13,445 nt of DNA from an uncultured Mycoplasmatota bacterium (GTDB lineage Bacteria > Bacillota_I > Bacilli_A > RF39 > UBA660): positions 1-13,445 of the forward strand of contig URXR01000032.1 in NCBI GenBank assembly GCA_900551925.1, written 5' to 3'. Below, piece after piece: positions 1 through 6,947 of this stretch (positions are counted from its first letter, which is position 1; every line of letters begins with the position of its first letter). The translations under genes and the position numbers were made by a program. A model generated the notes under the pieces. The model had not been told where the DNA came from. It did no database searches and saw nothing but the letters and a program-made list of their open reading frames with translations.

Positions 1-30
1 TTTTGTAGTTTGTTCCTTGTTTTTTATCAT
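1..30 (-). CDS. 5' end of a gene running off the left edge (10 codons visible)
   Basis: An ATG at 30 opens a frame that stays open to the window edge, reading MIKNKEQTTK. An in-frame GTG at 39 is an alternative start, and an in-frame TAA at 51-49 limits the frame upstream. A GTGAG stretch lies just before the ATG as a possible weak ribosome site. A good promoter (TTGTTT, 17 bases, TATAAT) sits about 40 bases upstream, which is the main reason to believe in the gene. Too little is visible to say what the product is. Confidence 0.4.
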   Translation of the reverse strand, partial: MIKNKEQTTK

Positions 31-67
31 ATTTCTCACTACTTTCTTTTAGTTTACTTATGTTCTA

Positions 68-96
68 ATTATATAATTTATTGAATAAAAAAACAA
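68..96 (-). promoter_or_regulatory. Sigma-A-type promoter for the left-edge gene
   Basis: On the minus strand TTGTTT (96-91) and TATAAT (73-68) are separated by 17 bases. The first three bases of the -35 lie in the 3' arm of the rluB terminator hairpin and the rest in its T-tract. The expected start of transcription is near 61, about 30 bases before the ATG at 30. Confidence 0.6.
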
Positions 97-110
97 GTCT
101 TTACTTGCTT
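87..110 (-). terminator. Intrinsic terminator after rluB
   Basis: Read on the minus strand, CAAGT, loop AAAG and ACTTG form a short stem that weaker pairs (including a G-T) can extend to eight, followed by seven T. It overlaps the rluB stop codon at 111-109. Confidence 0.75.
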
Positions 111-828
111 ATTTATTATTACCTAAATTATAAAGCTTTTTTACTTCTTTAGGAGTTAATACTCTATATTCTTTAGAAGATAATCCTTCTAAGGTTAGAA
201 AAGCTATTTTTTCTCTTTTTAGTTTTAGAACTTCATGCCCTACTTTCTCGAACATTTTTTTGACTTGATGGTTTCTACCTTCAGTTATAGTTAGTTCAAC
301 TATACTAGTATTTTTCTTTTTGTCATAGTGCTTTACTTTTACTTTAGCCTTTTTAGTTTTTATTCCATCAATTATTATTCCTTTTTTTAATTCATTTATT
401 TTATTTGGAGTAAGAAATCCTTTTATTTTGGCAACATATACTTTTTCAATGCTGTTATGAGGATGAGTTAGAAGATTAGCTAAAGTACCATCATTGGTTA
501 AAATAATTAATCCTGTTGTATCATAATCTAATCTTCCAACAGGGAAAATTCTTTTATCTGTATCTATTAAAGAGGTAATAATTTTTCTATTTTTATCATC
601 CTTAGTTGTACATACTACTTCACGAGGTTTATTTAATAAATAATAGACTTTAGTTTCTTTTTCTAGTAATACTTCATCAATATAGATTTTATCTTTATCT
701 GATACTTTTTCTCCTAAAGTTGTTACTATTTTATCATTTACTTTTACTCTTCCTTCTTTAATAAGTTCTTCAGCTTTACGTCTTGAGGTATAGCCACTGC
801 TCGCAATTATTTTTTGTAATCGTTCCAT
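109..828 (-). CDS. rluB: 23S rRNA pseudouridine synthase, RluB/RsuA family
   Basis: This 239-residue protein isomerises a uridine of 23S rRNA to pseudouridine (the position-2605-type enzyme in the RluB family). An N-terminal S4 RNA-binding domain (residues 1 to about 60, beginning MERLQKIIASSGYTSRR) is followed by the catalytic domain. Its signature GRLDYDTTGLIILTNDG places the catalytic aspartate at residue 101. TEGRNHQVKKM near the C-terminus is the second conserved family motif. The frame is open for 15 more codons upstream, to 873. ATG 828 is preferred because GGTGA lies just before it and because the S4 domain of the family starts there. The longer version would also overlap the end of dacA, whereas the chosen start leaves a 41-base gap. 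It is the last gene of the dacA-rluB pair and is followed by its own terminator. RluB rather than RsuA or RluF is judged from overall resemblance and could be off within the family. Confidence 0.9.
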   Translation of the reverse strand: MERLQKIIASSGYTSRRKAEELIKEGRVKVNDKIVTTLGEKVSDKDKIYIDEVLLEKETKVYYLLNKPREVVCTTKDDKNRKIITSLIDTDKRIFPVGRLDYDTTGLIILTNDGTLANLLTHPHNSIEKVYVAKIKGFLTPNKINELKKGIIIDGIKTKKAKVKVKHYDKKKNTSIVELTITEGRNHQVKKMFEKVGHEVLKLKREKIAFLTLEGLSSKEYRVLTPKEVKKLYNLGNNK

Positions 829-869
829 AAACTTCACCAGGTAAATTATAAAATATTTTGTTTCTTTTA

Positions 870-1931
870 TCAAGTTAAATTTTTGAAAAAGGATATTATT
901 TTATTCCACCAAGAATTATTTGAGGATTTTAAATAAATATTTTCTTTATGAATAAGTTCATCTTCTAAGTAAACATTGACTTCTCCGACAATACCTTCTT
1001 TTTTATTATTAAAAATCATTTTTTTACTTATTTTTTCTACTTCATTTTCCGCTAGTGGATAGGAAAAGGAATTTTTTATATAAAGTTTTCCTTCTAAAGT
1101 AGAATCAACATGAAAATTATCTTTATCTAAGATTTCATAATTTTTGTATTTCGAAAATATTTCTTCATATTTTTGTTTATGATAAGGATAACCATAGGTA
1201 TTACCATGAGTTACTATAACAATATCTAAATCTTTATTACTAGCACTTGTGATTAAAAGTCTTCCAGCATCCGGAGTATAACCAGTTTTACCTCCGGTTG
1301 CTTTATCATATAGCTTTAAAAAATCCATTCTATTATTAAAATAATAACTTTTTTTATCGCTTTTGGTTTCATAGTTTTGCGAACTTACTATTTTTCTAAA
1401 AGTTTCGTTTTGATAAGCATAACTATAAACTTTGCTTAAATCTGTCATAGTTGTATAATTTTTTTCAAAATCATCAAGTCCAGTGGGATTATTAAAAATA
1501 GTGTTAGTCATTTTTAAACTTCTAGCTTTTTCGTTCATAAGTCTTACAAAATTTCGGACACTTCCAGAAACATTTTGAGCTATAGTCATGGCCGCATCAT
1601 TACCACTTCTTAAAATCATTCCATATAGTAAATCTTGAAAGAGAATATGTTCTCCCATTTCTAAATAGATATTAGCACCATCCATAGTTAGAATTTCTTC
1701 TCCTACTTTAAATACATCAGAAAGATCGGAATTTTCAATTGCTACAATAGCGGTCATAACTTTAGTAGTAGAGGCTGGTAATACTTTTATATTAGAAGCT
1801 TTTTCTTCAAAGATACGACCACTAGAGATATCTCTTACTATATAATTAGAAAATGGCATGTTTTCGGCATAAATATTATTGATTAGAAATAAAGATATTA
1901 TTATTGCTAGTAAATAGATAAATTTTTTCAT
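870..1931 (-). CDS. dacA: D-alanyl-D-alanine carboxypeptidase (penicillin-binding protein 5 type, S11)
   Basis: This 353-residue exported enzyme removes the terminal D-alanine from peptidoglycan pentapeptides and so limits cross-linking. A signal peptide is clear (MKKFIYLLAIIISLFLINNIYA, cleavage near residue 22). The three penicillin-binding motifs are in order: STTK with Ser54 and Lys57, SGN at 109-111, and KTG at 215-217. A C-terminal beta-rich domain ends in an amphipathic stretch rich in Trp and Phe (last 14 residues), the usual membrane anchor of this family. ATG 1931 has GGTGA five bases upstream. The in-frame ATG at 1946 would make that ribosome site part of the coding region and spoil the signal peptide start. 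It lies just downstream of pseudo-kinase B and its terminator. No good promoter was found in the 23 bases between terminator and ATG. The same family includes DacF, so the exact name is less certain than the activity. Confidence 0.93.
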   Translation of the reverse strand: MKKFIYLLAIIISLFLINNIYAENMPFSNYIVRDISSGRIFEEKASNIKVLPASTTKVMTAIVAIENSDLSDVFKVGEEILTMDGANIYLEMGEHILFQDLLYGMILRSGNDAAMTIAQNVSGSVRNFVRLMNEKARSLKMTNTIFNNPTGLDDFEKNYTTMTDLSKVYSYAYQNETFRKIVSSQNYETKSDKKSYYFNNRMDFLKLYDKATGGKTGYTPDAGRLLITSASNKDLDIVIVTHGNTYGYPYHKQKYEEIFSKYKNYEILDKDNFHVDSTLEGKLYIKNSFSYPLAENEVEKISKKMIFNNKKEGIVGEVNVYLEDELIHKENIYLKSSNNSWWNKIISFFKNLT

Positions 1932-1954
1932 TTTATCACCTAACAAATAATATG

Positions 1955-1981
1955 AAAAAAAGGAAATTTTTATTTCCTTTA
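1955..1981 (-). terminator. Intrinsic terminator after pseudo-kinase B
   Basis: A perfect 9-bp stem, AAAGGAAAT and ATTTCCTTT around a four-base loop, is followed by a T-tract on the minus strand. The stop codon (1981-1979) lies at the base of the stem. The same stem occurs after pseudo-kinase A at 5015-5040, so it was duplicated with the gene. Confidence 0.85.
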
Positions 1982-3820
1982 AATATATTTACTAATTACT
2001 TTTTGTAAATCGTTATCAATGTTTTCTCTTGTAATTACATCGCTAAATCCATCTTTGATAAAATGATCTTTAATGAATTCTTGGCTCTTATCTATAGTTA
2101 ATATAACTGGAGTTTTAAATTTTTTATTTTCTTGTAATTTCTTTAAAATACTATAAGCAGTATCTGGTTTTAAATTATCTTTTAAAATAATTAAATCGTA
2201 TTTATCTCCATTTTCAATTTTATCTATAACATCTTTACCTATTAAAGTAGTTATGACATCAAGATTGTTTTTAGATAGCATTCTTTCTAGTTTATCTAAA
2301 TCCGGACCATCATCTGCGACTAAAACTCTAAACTTTTTTTCAGTATTATGACTATATTTTTTTACACTTTCTAAAGTTTCTTTCGTTTCATCAAAGTCAA
2401 TTAACTGATCTATTACTACTACAACAGTGGTTCCTTTTCCTTCTTCACTTTTTATATTTATAGAGCCTCCGAGTATCTTTAATATTTTAATAACGACAGG
2501 AATTTTTAAATCTAAACTATCTATTTTATTGAATTCTTCTTTGGTTAGTTCTTCATTGATAGATAATAACTCATTAATTTTATAAATAGGCATGCCGCAG
2601 CCAGAATCTTTAATATTGAAAATCATTCTGCAAGCATCATATCTAGTAATAATATCAATATCAATATCGATAAACCCTTCTTTAGTATACTTAATTGAAT
2701 TATTTACAATTGATAAAATTACTTGTTTTAATTTTATATAATCTCCATATAAATATTCGGGATAATTATTATTAACATTCAAATTAAATTTTATTTTATT
2801 AGTCTTTTTACTAATTGATATTTGATTAGTTATATTACTCTTTATATCCAAAAATAGTTTTTCAGTTCTATATTTATTATCACTAACTTTAAATTTTTTT
2901 ACATCCATTGAAGAAATATTAATTATGTCATTAATAAGGAAGATAGCACTATTAGCTTCACTTTCTATTTTGCTTAACAAATATTTGGTTTCTTCTTTTG
3001 TAAAATTATCGTTATATTGTTTTAAATTTTTGGCTATGTTTTGAACTGGTCTTTTCATTTCTTGAGATATTTTAAATAAGAAGTTTGATTTATCATTAAC
3101 TGTTTGTTCTGTTAGTTCTTTATTTCTTACTAAGAGATTAATCATTTGCATATCAGGATTTTCTAGAGTAAAGTACATTATATAACATAGTAGTGCTAGT
3201 ATTAAATCATAAATTATAAGTCCTCTAAATAAGACAGATAACATATAGAGAACAACCATCATAGTCGCAATTAAAAATATTGTATAATATCTTTTGTCGT
3301 TTTTCTTAAAATTTTTAATACTTAGTATCAAAGCTAATAATAAATCTATGGCAACGATAGCATAAGCAAAAATGATTGGGAATCCGGTGGTATTTCTAGA
3401 AAAGTCAGCTTCGGTTACTGTTACATGGAAAAAATTAATGATTATAAAAAATATTACAGAAACCACTGTTATTAAAATCCATAATGGCTTTGGTTTGTCA
3501 CGTAGTTTTCGATAAGATATTAATAGAACATAGCAAAGCAGACTTGTAAATATCAAAACAAAAGCTGTTGCAACTATTTTGTTAATTATATCGACAAGAA
3601 AATAGTGGTCAGTAATTAATACTTCATAACTATATAAAGCACTTATAACATGCACAATAGTATCAAAAACAGCTGATATAAAAGATGTTATTAAGATTAT
3701 TTCGAAGACTTTGTTTTCTACTAAATCTACTCGCTTTTTAGAGTAGAAAATTATCATGAGAAATAAAATAAAAATTAATGATACTAAAGGAATTTCAAAT
3801 TCCATTGATAAAAATTTCAT
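1979..3820 (-). CDS. Membrane hybrid histidine-kinase-like protein B lacking the phospho-accepting His
   Basis: This 613-residue protein has about seven membrane segments (near residues 10-26, 39-61, 80-103, 112-131, 148-168, 180-197, 200-218). A DHp-like helical region (235-305), an HATPase domain (about 355-471) and a receiver domain (497-613) follow. The ATP site looks complete: N box around Asn373-Asn374, DSGCGM at 405-410, GKGT at 461-464. Where active kinases have SHE, this protein has SQE (Gln253), and no histidine occurs anywhere in the DHp region. The receiver keeps the acidic pair Asp503-Asp504. Its phospho-site reads LKDNLKP (Lys547, Asp548), one residue out of the usual register, and the conserved lysine position looks like Arg598. 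AGGTGA lies four bases before the ATG. It has its own promoter and terminator. The closest relative in the window is the gene at 5038-6852. It could be an allosteric ATP-binding sensor or a partner of another kinase. Canonical phosphorelay is unlikely. Confidence 0.85.
   Translation of the reverse strand: MKFLSMEFEIPLVSLIFILFLMIIFYSKKRVDLVENKVFEIILITSFISAVFDTIVHVISALYSYEVLITDHYFLVDIINKIVATAFVLIFTSLLCYVLLISYRKLRDKPKPLWILITVVSVIFFIIINFFHVTVTEADFSRNTTGFPIIFAYAIVAIDLLLALILSIKNFKKNDKRYYTIFLIATMMVVLYMLSVLFRGLIIYDLILALLCYIMYFTLENPDMQMINLLVRNKELTEQTVNDKSNFLFKISQEMKRPVQNIAKNLKQYNDNFTKEETKYLLSKIESEANSAIFLINDIINISSMDVKKFKVSDNKYRTEKLFLDIKSNITNQISISKKTNKIKFNLNVNNNYPEYLYGDYIKLKQVILSIVNNSIKYTKEGFIDIDIDIITRYDACRMIFNIKDSGCGMPIYKINELLSINEELTKEEFNKIDSLDLKIPVVIKILKILGGSINIKSEEGKGTTVVVVIDQLIDFDETKETLESVKKYSHNTEKKFRVLVADDGPDLDKLERMLSKNNLDVITTLIGKDVIDKIENGDKYDLIILKDNLKPDTAYSILKKLQENKKFKTPVILTIDKSQEFIKDHFIKDGFSDVITRENIDNDLQKVISKYI
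2112..2205. repeat. 94-base tract identical to 5171-5264
   Basis: This stretch within the receiver-coding part of pseudo-kinase B matches the equivalent stretch of pseudo-kinase A base for base, in direct orientation and 3059 bases apart. The flanks on both sides show scattered mismatches, roughly one in seven by eye. Confidence 0.9.
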
Positions 3821-3843
3821 ATAATCACCTTCTATTCTTTTTT

Positions 3844-3872
3844 ATTGTATCATTAGTTATTAAAAAAAACAA
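3844..3872 (-). promoter_or_regulatory. Promoter of pseudo-kinase B
   Basis: TTGTTT (3872-3867) and TACAAT (3849-3844) are 17 bases apart on the minus strand. The -35 begins in the 3' arm of the acyltransferase terminator and runs into its T-tract. The leader to ATG 3820 is short. Confidence 0.65.
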
Positions 3873-3892
3873 ATAAAATCATTTTATTTGTT
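3862..3892 (-). terminator. Intrinsic terminator after the acyltransferase gene
   Basis: An 11-bp perfect stem, AACAAATAAAA and TTTTATTTGTT around a three-base loop, continues into a T-tract on the minus strand. The stop codon (3886-3884) is inside the stem. Confidence 0.85.
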
Positions 3893-4918
3893 CCAGTTTT
3901 TATGCATATATTCTTTAAAATCATATTTTTTATCTATTCGTCTTCTGACTAAGACTGGGGCCATAATTTTAGCGTTTTTTTCTGTTATTTCTATATTATC
4001 CATACTTTCTAAAACGCTTTGCATTTCTTTATCTTCTTTATCGAAATATCTAGTTAATTCTTCATCCCATACATCTTTAGTCCAAGCTGTTTTTAAATAT
4101 TCTGCTTTTCTTTGCTTCATAAAATCTAAGCGAGGATCTTTACCTAATTTTTTTCTTTCTAATATTTCTGAGTTTTCTAAAAGGTTATCATATAACAAAG
4201 TAGATAAAACATCTCTTAAATAAAGATTAGCTTCTTGTTTATCATCAAATACGGATAAATCAATAGGATCTCCAACATTCATATAAATTTTATTACTACC
4301 ATATTCATATAATGGGGCGATTGGAACTACTTTAGCATTTGTTAATTTAGATAAGTAATAAGGACTAGAAAATAATTTTTGGCAAAATAGGTTTTCAGTA
4401 TTATTTAATCCTCCTTCTGGAAAGATTAAAACACTATTACCATGTTCCAATAATCTTTGCATTTTTAAAATAGCTTCTTTACGGTTTTGATCATCTTTAC
4501 GATCAACATATATAAATCCATTAGCCCAAGCAGCATACATATCTTTATTAACTTCTAATTGATCTGATGTGCCAAATAGTAAATAAGCATTATGATCTAT
4601 AACCGCTAAATTAGCCATACTGTCATCTACAAAATTATGTAGTGAAGCAAAAATATAAGGTTCATCTTTATTTAAATTAGGATAATTCATAACTTTTATT
4701 CCTGCTTCATTTATAAGCTTTAAAATATCTTGAACTTTTAACTCATAGTTTTGGTTTTTTTGATATTCAAGACTATATTTTATTAGTTTTAACTTAGTTA
4801 TTTTTTTTAAAGTTTTGCTAAGGGGTTTGTTAATTTTTTGTCTAATATCCATTCCAATATCTGATGTAAAATTATCGACATTAGCATCTTTAAATTGAGT
4901 AATTCCGTAGTTTTTCAT
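3884..4918 (-). CDS. Lysophospholipid acyltransferase-like protein (PlsC/LPLAT superfamily)
   Basis: This 344-residue protein has the motifs of glycerophosphate and lysophosphatidate acyltransferases, which pass a fatty acyl group to a glycerolipid at the membrane face. Visible motifs in order are HNFVDD (His94 and Asp99, the HX4D catalytic pair), GFIYVDR at 134-140, FPEGG at 166-170, and VVPIAPLY at 197-204. The usual FPEGT/S is FPEGG here. The protein is longer than a typical 240-residue PlsC, with about 80 residues before the catalytic His and a charged C-terminal extension of about 110 residues. No membrane segment is evident. The start has GGAGG nine bases upstream and its own promoter at 4944-4971. 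It lies between two paralogous pseudo-kinases and two genes from an acyl-CoA synthetase-like gene, which fits a lipid role. The exact acceptor (lysophosphatidate, another lysolipid or a different alcohol) cannot be told. Confidence 0.8.
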   Translation of the reverse strand: MKNYGITQFKDANVDNFTSDIGMDIRQKINKPLSKTLKKITKLKLIKYSLEYQKNQNYELKVQDILKLINEAGIKVMNYPNLNKDEPYIFASLHNFVDDSMANLAVIDHNAYLLFGTSDQLEVNKDMYAAWANGFIYVDRKDDQNRKEAILKMQRLLEHGNSVLIFPEGGLNNTENLFCQKLFSSPYYLSKLTNAKVVPIAPLYEYGSNKIYMNVGDPIDLSVFDDKQEANLYLRDVLSTLLYDNLLENSEILERKKLGKDPRLDFMKQRKAEYLKTAWTKDVWDEELTRYFDKEDKEMQSVLESMDNIEITEKNAKIMAPVLVRRRIDKKYDFKEYMHKNWNK

Positions 4919-4943
4919 TTTCTTTCGCCTCCAAATGTATATT

Positions 4944-4971
4944 ATTATATCATTATATTGGTTTTTTTCAA
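4944..4971 (-). promoter_or_regulatory. Promoter of the acyltransferase gene
   Basis: TTGAAA (4971-4966) and TATAAT (4949-4944) are 16 bases apart on the minus strand. Transcription should start near 4937, giving a leader of about 20 bases with GGAGG in it. Unlike three others in the window, this promoter is separate from the upstream terminator. Confidence 0.7.
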
Positions 4972-5014
4972 GTTTTAATTATATGATAGAAGATAATAAC
5001 TTTTCTGCAACTTT

Positions 5015-5040
5015 AAAAAAGGAAATTTTCATTTCCTTTA
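5015..5040 (-). terminator. Intrinsic terminator after pseudo-kinase A
   Basis: A 9-bp stem (AAAGGAAAT and ATTTCCTTT, loop of four) is followed by T residues on the minus strand and overlaps the stop codon at 5040-5038. Stem arms are identical to those at 1955-1981. Only the loop differs by one base. Confidence 0.85.
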
Positions 5041-6852
5041 AATATATTTATTAATTACTTTTGGTAAATCGTTATCGATATTTTCTCTTATAATTACATC
5101 GCTGAATCCATCTTTAATGAAATGATCTTTAATAAATTCTTGATTTTTTTCTATAATTATAACTACAGGGGTTTTAAATTTTTTATTTTCTTGTAATTTC
5201 TTTAAAATACTATAAGCAGTATCTGGTTTTAAATTATCTTTTAAAATAATTAAATCGTATTTATTACCGTTTTTTATTTTATCTATAACATCTTTACCAA
5301 TTAAAGTAGTTATAACATCTAGATTATTTTTAGATAATATTCTTTCTATTTTATCTAAATCCGGACTATCATCTGCTAGTAAAACTTTAAAACTTTTCTT
5401 AGAACCAGAATTATATTTTTTAATATTTTCAAAAGCTTCAGTAGTTGTATCAAAATCTATTAATTGATCAATTACTATAGCAACTGTTGTTCCTTTTCCT
5501 TCTTCACTTTTTATACTGATTGAACCTCCAAGCAATTTTAAAATTTTAATTATTACAGGAATTTTCAAATCAAGGCTGTCTATTTTATTAAATTCTTCTA
5601 CAGATAATTCCTCATTAGAAGATAATAACTGATTTATAGTATATAAATCCATTCCACATCCAGAATCTTTTATAGTAAAAATCATACGGCAAGCATCATA
5701 TCTAGTTACAATATCTAAATCTATATCAATAAAACCTTCTTTAGTATATTTTATTGAATTATTTACAAGTGATAGTATTATTTGCTTTAACTTAATATTA
5801 TCACCATATAAATAATCCGGATATTTATTATTTATATTCATTTTAAATTTAATTTTTTCACTTTTTTTAGCTATAGATAACTGATTAGTAATATTACTTT
5901 TTATATCTAATAATAATTTTTCAGTTTTATATTTATTATCACTCATCTTAAATTTTTTAACATCCATTGAAGTAACATCGGTAATATCATTAATTATAAA
6001 ATATGCACTATTAGCTTCGTTTTCTATTTTACTTAATAAATATTTGGTTTCTTCTTTAGAAAATTTATCATTGTATTGTTTAGAGCTTTTTACAATATTT
6101 TTAATAGGTTTTTTCATTTCTTGAGATATTTTAAATAAGAAATTTGATTTATCATTAACGGTTTGTTCTACTAATTCTTTATTTCTAAGTAAGGTATTAA
6201 TTATTTGAACATCAGGATTTTCAATTGTAAAATACATTAGGAAAGTAATTAATACATCAGCAGCAGTCATAAGTAAATAACCTGTTAAATTTTGAATTAA
6301 AAGAACTATCATCCCTAAACCTAAATAAACAAAAAGAGGCAAATATTTTTTATTTTTTAAATTCTTATAATTTTTAATCATTTTATATATGATAATAATT
6401 AAAAAAACAAATGTTACTAAATAAACTAAATTTACACATGCTCCAGTTGGAGATGCCAAATTATCATTTACTGTTATTTTTACTGGTAGTAATAAAGTCA
6501 ATAATACCAAGCCTAAATATATTATTTTAAATATTTTTAAATATTTTTTAACATTTTTATTTTTATTAGAATCGGCAATTAAAATTACATATAACATCAT
6601 TAAAGTATCCCAAGTTATATAAAATAAAATTATGAGTTTAGTTAGCAGTAGATAAAAAAATGAGTTTATATCTACACCATAGATCCACAATAATCCAGAT
6701 AATGGATCTAGAGTTACTCCAATTAATGAAACTATTAATAACCAAGCAAAAATTTTATTTTCTATATAATTTATTCTCTTTTTTGAAAAATAAATTATTG
6801 TTAACATAATTGTATATACTAAACAAATTATAGAAATAGATATCGAAATCAT
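5038..6852 (-). CDS. Membrane hybrid histidine-kinase-like protein A lacking the phospho-accepting His
   Basis: This 604-residue paralog of the gene at 1979-3820 has the same order: about seven membrane segments in the first 210 residues, a DHp-like region (226-296), HATPase (about 346-462) and a receiver domain (488-604). The ATP-site motifs are intact (DSGCGM 396-401, GKGT 452-455). The catalytic SHE is SQE with Gln244. The protein contains one histidine in total, His577 in the receiver, so no DHp histidine can be phosphorylated. In the receiver, Asp494-Asp495 are kept. The phospho-site region is again LKDNLKP (Lys538, Asp539), the usual lysine is Arg589, and the Thr found in paralog B at position 575 is Ile566 here. 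From about residue 205 to the end the two proteins are very similar. The membrane parts share little beyond an SKKR...ENK loop after the first helix. AGGAGG lies seven bases before ATG 6852, and promoter and terminator are its own. The ligand is unknown. Confidence 0.85.
   Translation of the reverse strand: MISISISIICLVYTIMLTIIYFSKKRINYIENKIFAWLLIVSLIGVTLDPLSGLLWIYGVDINSFFYLLLTKLIILFYITWDTLMMLYVILIADSNKNKNVKKYLKIFKIIYLGLVLLTLLLPVKITVNDNLASPTGACVNLVYLVTFVFLIIIIYKMIKNYKNLKNKKYLPLFVYLGLGMIVLLIQNLTGYLLMTAADVLITFLMYFTIENPDVQIINTLLRNKELVEQTVNDKSNFLFKISQEMKKPIKNIVKSSKQYNDKFSKEETKYLLSKIENEANSAYFIINDITDVTSMDVKKFKMSDNKYKTEKLLLDIKSNITNQLSIAKKSEKIKFKMNINNKYPDYLYGDNIKLKQIILSLVNNSIKYTKEGFIDIDLDIVTRYDACRMIFTIKDSGCGMDLYTINQLLSSNEELSVEEFNKIDSLDLKIPVIIKILKLLGGSISIKSEEGKGTTVAIVIDQLIDFDTTTEAFENIKKYNSGSKKSFKVLLADDSPDLDKIERILSKNNLDVITTLIGKDVIDKIKNGNKYDLIILKDNLKPDTAYSILKKLQENKKFKTPVVIIIEKNQEFIKDHFIKDGFSDVIIRENIDNDLPKVINKYI
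5171..5264. repeat. 94-base tract identical to 2112-2205
   Basis: This is the second copy of the perfectly matching tract, in the receiver-coding part of pseudo-kinase A. It encodes the segment around KYDLIILKDNLKPDTAYS and the helix after it. Confidence 0.9.
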
Positions 6853-6875
6853 GCTATAGCCTCCTATCTAATAAA

Positions 6876-6904
6876 ATTATAAAATTTTATTTAAAAAAAA
6901 TCAA
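6876..6904 (-). promoter_or_regulatory. Promoter of pseudo-kinase A
   Basis: TTGATT (6904-6899) and a perfect TATAAT (6881-6876) are 17 bases apart on the minus strand. The -35 lies within the 3' arm of the terminator of the acyl-CoA synthetase-like gene. Confidence 0.75.
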
Positions 6905-6921
6905 TAAATATATTGATTTTT
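6893..6921 (-). terminator. Intrinsic terminator after the acyl-CoA synthetase-like gene
   Basis: Read on the minus strand, AAAAATCAATA pairs with TATTGATTTTT (11 bp) around a four-base loop and runs into a T-tract. The stem contains only two G-C pairs but the T-tract is long. Confidence 0.7.
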
Positions 6922-6947
6922 AAAGTTTTTAATTTTGTTATAATTTA

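Noticed and set aside
829..873. Extra 15 codons at the N-terminus of RluB
   Set aside because: They would overlap the end of dacA and contain the GGTGA ribosome site of the better ATG at 828. The S4 domain begins at that ATG.
3888..4223. Plus-strand open frame of 111 codons
   Set aside because: It lies wholly antisense within the acyltransferase gene, which has clear motifs, and has no ribosome site or recognisable protein. It is a composition shadow.
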